A stretch of DNA of 64,000 nucleotides, taken from Gammaproteobacteria bacterium (GTDB taxonomy: Bacteria; Pseudomonadota; Gammaproteobacteria; SZUA-140). The position numbers and the translations under genes were made by a program. Positions 38,757 through 49,554 of the stretch are shown here, one piece after another; positions within the stretch are counted from its first letter, which is position 1; the number at the start of each line of letters is the position of its first letter. The notes under the pieces are model-generated. The model was not told the origin of the DNA. It searched no databases and saw only the letters and a program-made list of their open reading frames with translations. The stretch spans positions 73,094 to 137,093 of the forward strand of contig JACREF010000011.1 in assembly GCA_016218365.1 (NCBI GenBank). Reading direction: 5' to 3'.

Positions 38757-39961
38757 TGTTCTGGAATGCCTGGCTGCTGGCCTTGCGCGCGATCCGGCGC
38801 AATGTGCTGCGTTCGTCGCTGACGATGCTGGGCATTGTCATTGGTGTGGCCGCGGTGATCACCATGGTCAATCTCGGCCAGGGGGCGACGGCCCAGGTCA
38901 CGGCGCAGATCGCCAGCCTCGGTAGCAACCTGCTGATCCTGCGCCCCGGCCAGCGCTTCGGGCCGGGTCAGCGTAATACCGCGCCGCCGTTCAGGATCGA
39001 TGACGCGACCGCAGTGGCAACCCAGATTGGTTCGTTGGCCGCCGCCGCGCCCACCGCCGCCCAGCAAACCATCGCGGTCTATGGCAATGAGAACTGGTCG
39101 ACCAGTGTGACCGGCACCACGCCGGAGTATTTTCAGGTACGGAACTGGGCAGCGGCCAGCGGGCGGACCTTCACCGCCAGCGAGTTGCGGGCCGGCAAGG
39201 CGGTGTGTCTGATCGGCGCCACGCTGGTCCGGGAGCTGTATCGTGGGCAGGATCCACTCGACAGCGCATTGCGCCTGAAGAAAGTGTCATGCCAGGTGAT
39301 CGGTGTGCTGGCCGCCAAGGGCCAGAGTGCGATGGGCAGCGATCAGGATGATGTTGTCATCATGCCGCTGCGCACCTTCTGGCGCCGCATCGCCGGCAAT
39401 CAGGATGTCAACCTGATCCATGTCTCGGCACGTGATGGCGTGGCGACGCAGCAGGTCAAGCGTGATATCGAACTGCTGATGCGTGAACGGCGTCATATCT
39501 CGCCGGCTGAGGACGACAACTTTTCGGTGATGGACATGCAGGAGATCGCCGCCACGCTGGCGGACACCACCAAGATCCTGACCATGCTGCTAGGCACGGT
39601 CGCTGCGGTCAGTCTGCTGGTCGGCGGTATCGGCATCATGAACATCATGCTGGTGTCGGTGACCGAGCGCACCCGCGAGATCGGCATCCGGCTGGCGATC
39701 GGTGCCCTGGAGCGCGAGGTCATGATGCAGTTTCTGGTCGAGGCCGTGGTGTTGTCGTCGCTGGGTGGTGTGGTCGGCGTGGTGCTGGCGCTGGCGGCGA
39801 CCTTTGGCCTGTCCGGCGTGCTCGGTGTGCCGTTTGTATTCAGCGGCGGGATCGTGGTGATCGCCGTGGTGTTTGCCGCGGCTGTCGGGGTGGTGTTCGG
39901 CTATTTTCCGGCCTTGACCGCGGCGCGGCTCAATCCGATCGAGGCCTTGCGCCATGAGTGA
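38756..39961 (+). CDS. MacB-type ABC transporter permease
   Basis: N-terminal TM, MacB periplasmic domain, VGGIGIMNIMLVSVTERTREIGIRLAIGA. Confidence 0.95.
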   Translation: MFWNAWLLALRAIRRNVLRSSLTMLGIVIGVAAVITMVNLGQGATAQVTAQIASLGSNLLILRPGQRFGPGQRNTAPPFRIDDATAVATQIGSLAAAAPTAAQQTIAVYGNENWSTSVTGTTPEYFQVRNWAAASGRTFTASELRAGKAVCLIGATLVRELYRGQDPLDSALRLKKVSCQVIGVLAAKGQSAMGSDQDDVVIMPLRTFWRRIAGNQDVNLIHVSARDGVATQQVKRDIELLMRERRHISPAEDDNFSVMDMQEIAATLADTTKILTMLLGTVAAVSLLVGGIGIMNIMLVSVTERTREIGIRLAIGALEREVMMQFLVEAVVLSSLGGVVGVVLALAATFGLSGVLGVPFVFSGGIVVIAVVFAAAVGVVFGYFPALTAARLNPIEALRHE

Positions 39962-39994
39962 TGCTATGCTGGCCGCATTTATTGAGAAGCGATA

Positions 39995-41047
39995 ATGTCT
40001 ACCAGTCTGTTTCTGTACTGCCGCCCCGGCTTCGAGGGGGAATGCGCCGCCGAGATCCAGCAGCGCGCCCAATATCAGGGTAGCGACGGTTATTGCCGCG
40101 CCAAGCCCGATTCCGGATATGTGGTGTTTGTTCCCCACGACGTCACGCAGCTCAGGAGGTTGACGTTGTCAGTGCGACTCACGGACCTGGTCTTCGCGCG
40201 CCAGTGGTTCGAGCTGATCGAGCTGTGCAAGGACCTGGCGGTCGATGACCGGGTAGCCGGGTTGATGCAGGCCATTGCCACGGCGCAGGTGACGATCGCC
40301 GAGCTGTTGATCGATACGCCCGATACCAACGAGGCCAAGGAGCTGCAGCCCTTGTGCCGGGCCTTGCAGCGTCCGCTGTCCACGGCGCTGGAGCGGGCCG
40401 GGATGCTCGATGCGGCCGGCTGGCGGCTGCACGTCTGCTTCATCGCCACCCATGTCGCCTACGTCGGGATCTCACCGCTGGCTGCCAGCAGTCCGTGGGC
40501 GATGGGCATCCGGCGGCTGAAGTTTCCGGCCGGCGCACCGAGCCGCTCGACGCTGAAGCTCGAGGAGGCGCTGCTGACCCTGCTCAGCGACGATGAACGG
40601 CAGCGGCTGCTGCGCAGCAACCAGACCGCGGTGGACCTCGGGGCGGCGCCCGGCGGCTGGACCTGGCAGCTGGTCAGGCGCGGGCTGCATGTCACGGCCG
40701 TCGACAACGGGGCGCTGGCTCCGGCCTTGCTGGCCTCGGGACAGGTCGAGCATCTGCGTGCCGACGGTTTTCATTATCGCCCGGCATCCCCCGTCGACTG
40801 GATGGTCTGCGACATGGTCGAGCAGCCGGCGCGCATCGCCGAGCTGGTGGTGCGCTGGATCACCCAGCGCTGGTGCCGGCATACCGTCTTCAACCTGAAA
40901 CTGCCGATGAAAAAACGCTATGCCGAGGTGCAGCAGTGCCGGCAGCAGATCGAGGATGGCCTGCGGGACACCGACTACCGCTTGCGCTGCAAACAGCTGT
41001 ACCATGATCGCGAAGAGGTGACCTGTTATCTGGGGCTGCGCGAGTGA
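39995..41047 (+). CDS. rlmM: 23S rRNA (cytidine(2498)-2'-O)-methyltransferase
   Basis: LYCRPGFEGECAAEI..., VDLGAAPGGWTWQLVRRG, FNLKLPMKKRY. Confidence 0.93.
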   Translation: MSTSLFLYCRPGFEGECAAEIQQRAQYQGSDGYCRAKPDSGYVVFVPHDVTQLRRLTLSVRLTDLVFARQWFELIELCKDLAVDDRVAGLMQAIATAQVTIAELLIDTPDTNEAKELQPLCRALQRPLSTALERAGMLDAAGWRLHVCFIATHVAYVGISPLAASSPWAMGIRRLKFPAGAPSRSTLKLEEALLTLLSDDERQRLLRSNQTAVDLGAAPGGWTWQLVRRGLHVTAVDNGALAPALLASGQVEHLRADGFHYRPASPVDWMVCDMVEQPARIAELVVRWITQRWCRHTVFNLKLPMKKRYAEVQQCRQQIEDGLRDTDYRLRCKQLYHDREEVTCYLGLRE

Positions 41048-41320
41048 CCAGGCCTGGTCCTGTCGGACAGTTGGGTGGGCCACGGCAGGGGGTGCCCTCA
41101 ATGATCTATGAATATGTCAATTATTTGGCTTATAATGGAGGCCTGTCCGCCCGTTGATATTCAACCCTGTGTGGGGCGGGTCAGGGGTTCCAGCCCGGGT
41201 CAAGGGCTGATTCCTGCAACATTTATGAACAAGTGCAAGAGATTGGCACCGTAATTGCTGTTATTATGATGTGGTGTGTCCCGGCTGGCGGTGTTGCCAT
41301 GGCCAGGCCCCCGGGAAACC

Positions 41321-41332
41321 GACCGATCGGTC
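41321..41332. promoter_or_regulatory. 12-bp perfect palindrome GACCGATCGGTC adjacent to the rsd ribosome-binding site
   Basis: Directly followed by AAAGGAG and the rsd ATG at 41347. Confidence 0.4.
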
Positions 41333-41346
41333 AAAGGAGTTCGACA

Positions 41347-41796
41347 ATGAATCAGGTATCCGCCGCAGACCGTCGCGCCGAGTCGCAAGGGCTGATCGAC
41401 AAGCTGGTCCGTGAACGCACGGCGATGTTGTCGCTGTACGGGGACCTGGCCGCCCATCATCCATATACCGAGATTACTTCGGTCTCTGATCTGCTGGAGC
41501 GTTTCTGTGAGGCCCTGATCGACTATACTGCCGACGCCCATTTCCGGCTGTACCGCTTCATCGACGAGGGGCGCGAGCGTCGCAAGGAGGTCATGGACGT
41601 GGCCAACAAGGTCTATGGCCGGATCGCCGCGACCACCCAGTCGATCCTTGATTTCAATGACCGCTATGACGAATCAGCCCATGCGCTGAATATCGATCGG
41701 CTGGATGAGGACCTGTCCCGGCTCGGCGAGGAACTGGCCGAGCGCATCGAACTCGAGGACCAGGTCATCCGGGCCATGAGCCGCAAGAAGCACTAA
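41347..41796 (+). CDS. rsd: Rsd/AlgQ family anti-sigma70 factor
   Basis: LVRERTAMLSLYGDLAAHHPY...LLERFCEALIDYTADAHFRLYRFIDEG. Confidence 0.88.
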   Translation: MNQVSAADRRAESQGLIDKLVRERTAMLSLYGDLAAHHPYTEITSVSDLLERFCEALIDYTADAHFRLYRFIDEGRERRKEVMDVANKVYGRIAATTQSILDFNDRYDESAHALNIDRLDEDLSRLGEELAERIELEDQVIRAMSRKKH

Positions 41797-42058
41797 TCCT
41801 CTCGATATCTCCCGCACACATTGCCACTGGCTTGGCCGCTACAACCGGTCCTTGTCAGCATATCCCAGTGGCAGACTCAGTCTACCCCGATTGTTGTCGA
41901 GTTTCCTGCGCCTGCTGCATATGATCCAGGGAATTAGAAAAGTTGCGGACAATGTATTAACATAGCAGCCTGTTTTGCCAGACCACCCGCAGACAGGGAT
42001 CGCTCGGGTCTGAGGTAACACTATGACCCTGGCCAGTGCTGCGACAGATGGAAACCTA

Positions 42059-42571
42059 ATGAGAAAAAACAGCTTCTCGCGTGATGAATTGCTTGAGTGT
42101 GGACATGGCCGGATGTTTGGGCCGGGCAACGCCCAGTTACCGTTGCCACCGATGCTGATGTTTGATCGCATCGCCCATATCAGCGATAGCGGCGGCCGTC
42201 ATGGCAAGGGCGAGATCATTGCCGAGCTCGATATCCGGCCCGATCTGTGGTTCTTTGGCTGTCATTTCGAGAATGATCCGGTGATGCCGGGTTGTCTGGG
42301 GCTGGATGCCATGTGGCAGCTGATTGGCTTCCATCTCGGCTGGATGGGTGGGCCGGGGCGCGGCCGCGCGCTCGGTTGTGGCGAGGTGAAATTCACCGGT
42401 CAGGTGACGCCGGACAAGAAGCTGGTCCGTTATCATATCGATCTGAAGCGGGTCATCATGCGCAAACTGTTCATGGGCATCGGTGATGCCCGCCTCGAAG
42501 TGGACGGTCAGACCATCTATACCGCAGCTGAGTTGCGGGTCGGGCTGTTCACATCGACGGATGGTTTTTGA
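42059..42571 (+). CDS. fabA: 3-hydroxydecanoyl-ACP dehydratase/isomerase
   Basis: [31 protein letters not shown] active site; next to fabB. Confidence 0.97.
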   Translation: MRKNSFSRDELLECGHGRMFGPGNAQLPLPPMLMFDRIAHISDSGGRHGKGEIIAELDIRPDLWFFGCHFENDPVMPGCLGLDAMWQLIGFHLGWMGGPGRGRALGCGEVKFTGQVTPDKKLVRYHIDLKRVIMRKLFMGIGDARLEVDGQTIYTAAELRVGLFTSTDGF

Positions 42572-42584
42572 GAGGGCCGCTGTG

Positions 42585-43802
42585 ATGCGTCGTGTCGTAA
42601 TAACCGGTGTCGGCATCGTCTCCAGCATCGGCAACAATGCCGGGGAGGTCACGACCTCCTTGCGTGATGGCCGGTCCGGCATCGAGTTCTGCGAGGAGTA
42701 TGCCCGTCTCGGTTTCCGTTCCCATGTCCACGGGCCGATCCGCATCGACACCGCCGCGCTGATCGACCGCAAGCTGCTGCGTTTCATGGGCGACGCCGCG
42801 GCCTATTGCTATCTGGCAATGCGTGAGGCCATTGAGGATGCCGGTCTCACCGGGCAGCAGGTCTCCGATCCGCGTACCGGGCTGATTGCCGGCTCCGGCG
42901 GGGCGTCGAACAAGAATTTTCTGCAGGCAGTAGAGATACTGCGCGACAAGGGCGCCAAGCGCGTCGGCCCGTACATGGTGCCGCGGACCATGGGCAGCAC
43001 GGTGTCGGCAAACCTGTGCACCGCCTACGGCATCAAGGGCATCAATTATTCGATCAGCTCCGCCTGTTCGACCAGCGCCCATTGCATCGGCAACGCGGTG
43101 GAACAGATCCAGTTCGGCAAACAGGACGTCATGTTTGCCGGCGGTGGTGAAGAGGTCGACTGGACGATGACGATGCTGTTTGACGGCATGGGCGCCTTGT
43201 CGTCGGCCTATAACGACCGTCCGGCGGTGGCCTCGCGGGCCTATGATGCCAAGCGTGACGGCTTTGTCATCTCCGGCGGCGGCGGCATCGTGGTGCTCGA
43301 GGAGCTGGAGCATGCGCAGGCGCGCGGCGCCAGGATCTATGGCGAGGTCGTCGGCTATGGCGCCAACTCCGATGGTCACGACATGGTGCAGCCGTCCGGC
43401 GAGGGCGCGGTCCGCTGCATGCGCCAGGCGCTGGCGACGGTCCGGCAGCCGATCGATTACATCAACACCCACGGCACCAGCACACCGATCGGTGACGTCA
43501 AGGAGGTCGAGGCCTTGCGTGAGGTGTTTGGCGCCCGGGTGCCGCCGTTCTCGTCGACCAAGTCCTTGACCGGTCACGCGCTCGGTGGCGCCGGTGTCAA
43601 TGAGACGATCTATTCGCTGCTGATGATGGAGCACGATTTCATTGCGGCCTCGGCCCATGTCGAGACGCCGGACCCGGCGGTCGAGGGCCTGCCGCTGGTC
43701 CGGACGCGGCGCGACGCGGCCGGTCTGCAGTGCGTGATGTCGAACAGCTTTGGGTTTGGCGGCACCAATGCAACACTGGTGTTTGCCAAGTTTGGTGGAT
43801 AA
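42585..43802 (+). CDS. fabB: Beta-ketoacyl-ACP synthase I
   Basis: [33 protein letters not shown] active-site Cys; [22 protein letters not shown]. Confidence 0.97.
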   Translation: MRRVVITGVGIVSSIGNNAGEVTTSLRDGRSGIEFCEEYARLGFRSHVHGPIRIDTAALIDRKLLRFMGDAAAYCYLAMREAIEDAGLTGQQVSDPRTGLIAGSGGASNKNFLQAVEILRDKGAKRVGPYMVPRTMGSTVSANLCTAYGIKGINYSISSACSTSAHCIGNAVEQIQFGKQDVMFAGGGEEVDWTMTMLFDGMGALSSAYNDRPAVASRAYDAKRDGFVISGGGGIVVLEELEHAQARGARIYGEVVGYGANSDGHDMVQPSGEGAVRCMRQALATVRQPIDYINTHGTSTPIGDVKEVEALREVFGARVPPFSSTKSLTGHALGGAGVNETIYSLLMMEHDFIAASAHVETPDPAVEGLPLVRTRRDAAGLQCVMSNSFGFGGTNATLVFAKFGG

Positions 43803-44042
43803 TCACGCGGCGCGCCGGCGCTGTCGTACTATCCGCACGATCTTCCACGCGATCAGCAGCAGCGGCGCGGCATGCAGCAACAGGTCGACGATGTCGGCGG
43901 TCTGGTTCAGCTCGCCGCTGCCGAGCAGCTTCAACTGCTGCCACAGATGGGGTTCAGGGAAGAACGGCGCCAGGATCAATACGCTGCAGAGCAGCGTCAG
44001 CCACAGCAACGAGATCGAATCCAGCCACTTCATGATGTCCAT
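43803..44042 (-). CDS. Small two-TM membrane protein (79 aa)
   Basis: MDIMKWLDSISLLWLTLLCSVLILAPFFPEPHLWQQLKLL...DIVDLLLHAAPLLLIAWKIVRIVRQ; convergent with fabB. Confidence 0.65.
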   Translation of the reverse strand: MDIMKWLDSISLLWLTLLCSVLILAPFFPEPHLWQQLKLLGSGELNQTADIVDLLLHAAPLLLIAWKIVRIVRQRRRAA

Positions 44043-44117
44043 GCCCCCGGGTTGGTCGCAGTCAACGGCGCGGCGTTATTGTGCCACAAATCACCTGTTG
44101 TCACACCGGGCCGGGGC

Positions 44118-44846
44118 ATGAGCCTGCTGGCCGATGAAGCCGTGGACATCGAGTACAGCGTCCGGGTATCGCCGCGCGCCCGGCGCTTGTTGCTGAAGGT
44201 CAGCCGGCGTGGTGAGGTCGAGGTGGTGCTGCCACGCGGTGTCGCGCGACGTGAGGCGGCGGCGTTTGTCGCGGCCCACCGCGCCTGGGTCATCGAGCAG
44301 CGTCAGTATTATCTGCAGCAGCATGGTCCTGCTGCATCGGCAGCACGCCCACCCACTATCGAGTTTGCCGCCACCGCGCAGTGCTGGCGCATCGACTATC
44401 GCGCCTCGCCGCGCGGCCGTGTGGTTGCGACGCTGCAGGATCAGCAGCCGGCATTGCTTGTTTATGCGGCTGATGATGCCGCGGTGGGCCGGACGCTACA
44501 ACGCTGGCTGCAGGGCCAGGCACGCCATCATCTGCTACCGTGGTTGCAGCAGGTCAGTCAGGAAACGGGTTTGCGCTATCGCAGCGCAACAGTGCGCGGC
44601 CAGAAGACGCGCTGGGGCAGTTGCACGCGTGACGGTGACATCAGCCTGAACCGCAGCCTGCTGTTTCTGGCGCCGGAGCTAGTGCATTACCTGTTCATCC
44701 ATGAGCTATGCCACACCCGCGTCATGAGTCATTCGGCGCGCTACTGGCGCGAGGTGGCACGGTTTGCACCGGATTACCGTGACCGTGAGCGGGCGTTGCA
44801 CCATGCGGTGGACCAGGTGCCGCTGTGGGCCAGCAGCGGCAGCTGA
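44118..44846 (+). CDS. YgjP-type M48-related metallopeptidase
   Basis: QKTRWGSCTRDGDISLNRSLLFLAPELVHYLFIHELCHTRVMSHSARYW with HELCH zinc motif. Confidence 0.88.
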   Translation: MSLLADEAVDIEYSVRVSPRARRLLLKVSRRGEVEVVLPRGVARREAAAFVAAHRAWVIEQRQYYLQQHGPAASAARPPTIEFAATAQCWRIDYRASPRGRVVATLQDQQPALLVYAADDAAVGRTLQRWLQGQARHHLLPWLQQVSQETGLRYRSATVRGQKTRWGSCTRDGDISLNRSLLFLAPELVHYLFIHELCHTRVMSHSARYWREVARFAPDYRDRERALHHAVDQVPLWASSGS

Positions 44847-44888
44847 GCGCAGCTGCAGGTCGCAACGCTGATGTGCTCTCTGCCGTGG

Positions 44889-45112
44889 CCCCGTTCGCCC
44901 TGAGTAGCGGCGATGACCGCGTATCGAAGGACGCCTACTCACCACGAACGGCATATGTTAGGGCCTGCCCTGAGTAGCGGCGCAGCCGCATACCGAAGGA
45001 CGCCTGCTCACCACGAACGGTCCTTCGGCCTCCGATCACCGCGGTACTCTGCGTCTACTCACCACCGCCTCCGTTCGCCCTGAGTAGCGGCGACAGCCGC
45101 GTATCGAAGGGG
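44889..45112. repeat. Second cluster of CCGTTCGCCCTGAGTAGCGGCG...CGTATCGAAGG repeat units
   Basis: At least three GCCCTGAGTAGCGGCG...TATCGAAGGACGCC units plus CTCACCACGAACGG units; same family as 19927-20150. Confidence 0.88.
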
Positions 45113-45215
45113 TAGACCCGTGACAATATGATTGAACACGCGCAATATACCATCAGCCAGGGTCGGCCGGAGATCCGCGACCGGCGTTGTCAACCTGATC
45201 ATCAGGGGCCATTCG

Positions 45216-46913
45216 ATGCTTGAAGATTTCATCCATGAACCGCGCGTCGCCTATTTCTCGATGGAGATCGCGCTGCGCAATGACATCCCCACCTACAGCG
45301 GCGGTCTCGGTGTGCTGGCCGGCGATACCTTGCGCTCGGCGGCGGACCTTGAGTTGCCGATGGTGGCGGTCACGCTGGTCAGCCGCATGGGCTATTTTCG
45401 TCAGCAGCTCGATGGGCAGGGTCACCAGCTTGAGGCACCCGATCCATGGGATCCGGCCAGCGCGGCATCCGCGCTCGATGCGATGATCGCCGTCGTCATC
45501 GACGGCCGGCCGGTATGGATCCGCGGCTGGCTGTATATCATGACCGGTTACCAGAACGGCCGGCAGCCGGTGATCCTGCTTGATACCGACCTGGATCACA
45601 ACAGCAGCGATGATCGCCAGCTGACGCATTATCTGTACGGCGGCGACATCAGCTACCGGCTGAAGCAGGAGATCGTGCTCGGTATCGGCGGGGTGCGGCT
45701 GTTGCAGGCGCTGGGTTTCAACATCCGGCAATATCATATGAACGAGGGCCACTCGGCGCTGCTGGCAGTCGAGCTGTTGCGGCGTTTCTCCTTTGCTAAA
45801 GAGGACCTGCGGCCCGGTGAGCCCTTGTATGACATGCCGCGCATCCGCGAGATGTGCAATTTCACCACCCATACCCCGGTCGAGGCCGGCCAGGATCGCT
45901 TCCCGTATCCGCTGCTGCAACGGGTGCTGCAGGATGGCATCGATATGGCGACGCTGAAGCATTTGGCTGGCGACGATGATCTGAACATGACGCGGCTGGC
46001 GCTGAACCTCAGTGATTTCGTCAACGGCGTCGCCAAGCGCCATGCCGAGCTGTCGCGGACGCTGTTTCCCGGTTATCAGGTGCATGCAATCACCAACGGC
46101 GTGCATCCGCAGACCTGGGTCTGCCCGAGTTTTGCCGCGCTGTATGACCGCTTCCTGCACGGCTGGCGCCATGAGCCGGAGCTGCTGATGCGTGCCGAGT
46201 GTTGCATCCCGGATGACGACGTGTTGCAGGCCCATGTGCTGGCGAAGCAGGCCTTGATCGCCCGGGTCAGGGCGCTGACCTCGGTGGAGCTCGATCCGCA
46301 GTTGCCGATCCTGGGCTTTGCCCGGCGCATGACGGCCTACAAACGTGCCGACCTGTTGTTTCATGACCTCGAGCGGCTGGCCGCCATTGCGCAACAGCAG
46401 CCGTTGCAGATCGTGCTGGCCGGCAAGGCCCATCCACAGGATGGCGGCGGCAAGAAGATGATCGAGATACTGCATGCGGCGATACGGACACTGCGTGGCC
46501 GTATCACCATCGCCTATCTGCCGAACTATGACATGGAGATCGCGCTGGCGATGGTGTCCGGTGCCGACCTGTGGCTGAACACACCGCTGCGGCCACTTGA
46601 GGCCTCCGGTACCAGCGGCATGAAGGCCGCCTTCAACGGTGTGCCCAGCCTCAGCGTGCTCGATGGCTGGTGGATCGAAGGCTGTATCGAGGGCATCACC
46701 GGCTGGGCCATCGGCAGTAGTACCAGTGAATCGGCCAATGGCAATGATGCGCTGTCCCTGTACGACAAGCTCGAACATGTGGTGCTGCCGCTGTATTACC
46801 ACAATCGCAGCAAGTGGTTGATGGTCATGAAGGGCGCGATCAGCAAGAATGCCTCGTTCTTCAACAGTCACCGCATGATGCGGCGCTATGCCACCGAGGC
46901 CTATATCCGCTAG
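45216..46913 (+). CDS. glgP: Alpha-glucan phosphorylase, bacterial/archaeal type
   Basis: [70 protein letters not shown]. Confidence 0.93.
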   Translation: MLEDFIHEPRVAYFSMEIALRNDIPTYSGGLGVLAGDTLRSAADLELPMVAVTLVSRMGYFRQQLDGQGHQLEAPDPWDPASAASALDAMIAVVIDGRPVWIRGWLYIMTGYQNGRQPVILLDTDLDHNSSDDRQLTHYLYGGDISYRLKQEIVLGIGGVRLLQALGFNIRQYHMNEGHSALLAVELLRRFSFAKEDLRPGEPLYDMPRIREMCNFTTHTPVEAGQDRFPYPLLQRVLQDGIDMATLKHLAGDDDLNMTRLALNLSDFVNGVAKRHAELSRTLFPGYQVHAITNGVHPQTWVCPSFAALYDRFLHGWRHEPELLMRAECCIPDDDVLQAHVLAKQALIARVRALTSVELDPQLPILGFARRMTAYKRADLLFHDLERLAAIAQQQPLQIVLAGKAHPQDGGGKKMIEILHAAIRTLRGRITIAYLPNYDMEIALAMVSGADLWLNTPLRPLEASGTSGMKAAFNGVPSLSVLDGWWIEGCIEGITGWAIGSSTSESANGNDALSLYDKLEHVVLPLYYHNRSKWLMVMKGAISKNASFFNSHRMMRRYATEAYIR

Positions 46914-46987
46914 AATGCAGCCATGATCTTGGTCGCGTGGACATATGCCGGCGCGTAATCTGACGACATAAATAATGGAGTGCAGCA

Positions 46988-48049
46988 ATGAAACTGTTTG
47001 AACCCGTGACCGTCGGCAACATCACGCTCGGCAACCGCATCGTCATGGCGCCGATGACGCGCTGCCGTGCCACCGGCAATGTCCCGAATGAACTGCATGT
47101 CCAGTATTACGGTCAGCGCGCCGACGCCGGTCTGCTGATCACCGAGGGCACCTCGCCGTCGCCCAATGGCCTGGGGTATGCGCGTATCCCCGGACTTTAT
47201 AATCAGCAACAGGTGGCGGGCTGGCGCAAGGTGACCCGGGCCGTGCATGACCGCAAGGGCAGGATCTTCCTGCAGATCATGCACACCGGCCGGGTGTCGC
47301 ATCCGGCCAATATGCCGGAGGGCGCGCGGATGCTGGCGCCGTCGGCGATCAAGATCTCCGGCCAGATGTGGACCGACCGTCAAGGGATGCAGGATCACCC
47401 TGTCGCGCAGGCGATGACCGAGGCCGACATCCGCAGCACGATCGCCGAATATGCCAGCTGCGCCGAGCTGGCGATCGAGGCTGGTTTTGATGGCGTCGAG
47501 CTGCATGGCGCCAACGGTTATCTGATCGAACAGTTTTTAAATCCACTCGCCAATCAGCGCAGCGATGGTTATGGTGGTGCCGCCGCGGGCCGGATGCGCT
47601 TTGCACTGGAAGTCACCAAGGCCGTCGTCGACCGCATCGGTGGTGAACGCACCGGCATCCGTGTGTCACCGTATGGCGTGTTCAATGACACTGGGGCCTT
47701 TGATGGTATCGACGAGTTTTATGCCGAACTGAGCCACACGCTGGCGGCGCTCAAGCTGGCCTATATCCATGTCGTCGATCACAGTGCAATGGGTGCGCCA
47801 GCGGTCAGCCCGCAGGTCAAACAGCTGATCAGGACAAACTTTACCGGCGCCTATATCCTGTCCGGCGGCTATGATGGCGAGCGCGCCGAGCACGATCTGC
47901 AGGCCGGCCGTGGTGATCTGGTCGCCTTCGGCCGGCCGTTCATCTCCAATCCGGATCTGGTCAACAAGCTGCGCAACCATGCCGCACTGACGCCACCGAA
48001 CGCCGACACGTTTTATACGCCGGGGCCGGCGGGTTATACCGATTATTGA
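46988..48049 (+). CDS. Old yellow enzyme family ene-reductase (NemA-like)
   Basis: LFEPVTVGNITLGNRIVMAPMTRCRA; GFDGVELHGANGYLIEQFLNPLANQRSDGYGG. Confidence 0.93.
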   Translation: MKLFEPVTVGNITLGNRIVMAPMTRCRATGNVPNELHVQYYGQRADAGLLITEGTSPSPNGLGYARIPGLYNQQQVAGWRKVTRAVHDRKGRIFLQIMHTGRVSHPANMPEGARMLAPSAIKISGQMWTDRQGMQDHPVAQAMTEADIRSTIAEYASCAELAIEAGFDGVELHGANGYLIEQFLNPLANQRSDGYGGAAAGRMRFALEVTKAVVDRIGGERTGIRVSPYGVFNDTGAFDGIDEFYAELSHTLAALKLAYIHVVDHSAMGAPAVSPQVKQLIRTNFTGAYILSGGYDGERAEHDLQAGRGDLVAFGRPFISNPDLVNKLRNHAALTPPNADTFYTPGPAGYTDY

Positions 48050-48051
48050 AT

Positions 48052-48073
48052 GGTGACGGTGGCCGCCGTCACC
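48052..48073. other. Hairpin GGTGACGG-tggccg-CCGTCACC after the ene-reductase
   Basis: 8-bp perfect stem; no U-tract, so not called a terminator. Confidence 0.5.
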
Positions 48074-48162
48074 GGAGCGCCTGCAGCAGGGAAGATGCTG
48101 CGTTGGGGTATGACAGACCGGCAATGTGATGTCCTTTTGTTTGGATCAGAAAGGGATCAATC

Positions 48163-49554
48163 ATGAAGTTCATGCGATCTACCAGTCCACTCTGCATCGG
48201 ATTGCTGTTGAGCAGCCTCTGTGATGCGGAGGCGCTGACGCTGGATGCCTACCTGTCCGAGGTTGGCAGCGCCAACCCCTCGCTCCAGTCAGCGCAACTG
48301 CGCACCACGGCGTTCGAGGATCGCATCAAGCCGGCGGGGGCACTGGACGACCCCTTCATTGCACTGGGTGTTGATGAGATCCCGTTCGGTGGTGGATCGG
48401 ATTATGTGACGCGCTATCAGATCAGTCAGGCTTTCCCGTTTCCGGGCAAGCGGTCGGCAAGATCGGACGCGGCCACAAGCAAGGCGAGTTCCGCCCGCAG
48501 CGATGCAGAAACCCTGGACAGGGAGCTGGCCGTGCTCGCAACCCAAGCCTTTTATCGCGCCTATTTCAACCAGCAGGCCATCGCATTAAACAGCGAGCTG
48601 AAAAACGTTGTTACGGGTACGGTTGCCAGTACCCGGTCACGGTATGAACCGGGGGGCGGGGGGCACCATGAACTGCTGCTGGCACAGATTGAGCTGTTTG
48701 CGCTCGATGTGGATGGACTGAAACTGGCAAGGGAGCAGAACATCCTCCAGGCCGTGGTCAATGAACTCAGAAACAAGCCGGCGGAGACGCCGCTGGGCGA
48801 CTTGTCCGTCACATTTTCCGACGGGGATCTGGCCGGTGGCGAGCCGCTAACGCTACAGAATCAGCCCGAGCTCAAATCGCTGGATTCCTTCGTGACGCAG
48901 ACTGAAAAGGAAGAAACCCTCGCCAGGCTGGCCTCATACCCTGATTTCGTCATTCAGGGGATGGCGATGGACCCCGGTTCCGGCATGGGCACTGCCAATT
49001 GGGGAATCATGATAGGGGCCAATATCCCGCTGTATGCCGGGAATAAACAAGCCAGGCTGTTGACGGCCAGCAAGAGTGACAAACAGGCTGCCATGCTGGA
49101 GCGCAGCAGTCTGGAAAACCGCCTGAACACCGAGCGGGTGGCGGCGCAGCAACAGTTCAAAACCGCCAACGACATTGTCGATCTGTATAAAAATACCGTA
49201 ATACCAACGACGACGCTGGCGGTTAAAAACGCCCGGTCAAGTTATAGCGCCGGCCGGCTGCCGATGACTGAATATCTGGATACGCTGAAGGTCCAGCGCG
49301 CGCAACAACTGGAATATCTGGCGGCGCAGATTGATGTCGCACTGGCCAGAACCAGGATGAAAGAACTTCTTTCCGCCCCGCCCGTTCTACGGCTGGCACC
49401 CAGTAAGCCGAGTCTTTTTGGCGGCCGCATCATGGGCGACGGCATGGGCTCTGATACCGTGGACATGGGGGGTGGCATGAGTGGCCCGACGCGCAGGCCC
49501 AAGGCATCTCCCAGGTCAGGCGACAGCGCTGGTTCCGGCATGGGAGGGATGTAA
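48163..49554 (+). CDS. TolC-family outer membrane factor (CusC-like) with Met/Gly-rich C-terminal tail
   Basis: TolC-type helical repeat; tail GGRIMGDGMGSDTVDMGGGMSGPTRRPKASPRSGDSAGSGMGGM. Confidence 0.88.
   Translation: MKFMRSTSPLCIGLLLSSLCDAEALTLDAYLSEVGSANPSLQSAQLRTTAFEDRIKPAGALDDPFIALGVDEIPFGGGSDYVTRYQISQAFPFPGKRSARSDAATSKASSARSDAETLDRELAVLATQAFYRAYFNQQAIALNSELKNVVTGTVASTRSRYEPGGGGHHELLLAQIELFALDVDGLKLAREQNILQAVVNELRNKPAETPLGDLSVTFSDGDLAGGEPLTLQNQPELKSLDSFVTQTEKEETLARLASYPDFVIQGMAMDPGSGMGTANWGIMIGANIPLYAGNKQARLLTASKSDKQAAMLERSSLENRLNTERVAAQQQFKTANDIVDLYKNTVIPTTTLAVKNARSSYSAGRLPMTEYLDTLKVQRAQQLEYLAAQIDVALARTRMKELLSAPPVLRLAPSKPSLFGGRIMGDGMGSDTVDMGGGMSGPTRRPKASPRSGDSAGSGMGGM

Noticed and set aside
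45153-46988. 611-aa minus-strand ORF opposite glgP
   Set aside because: Entirely antisense to a well-supported phosphorylase; compositional artefact.
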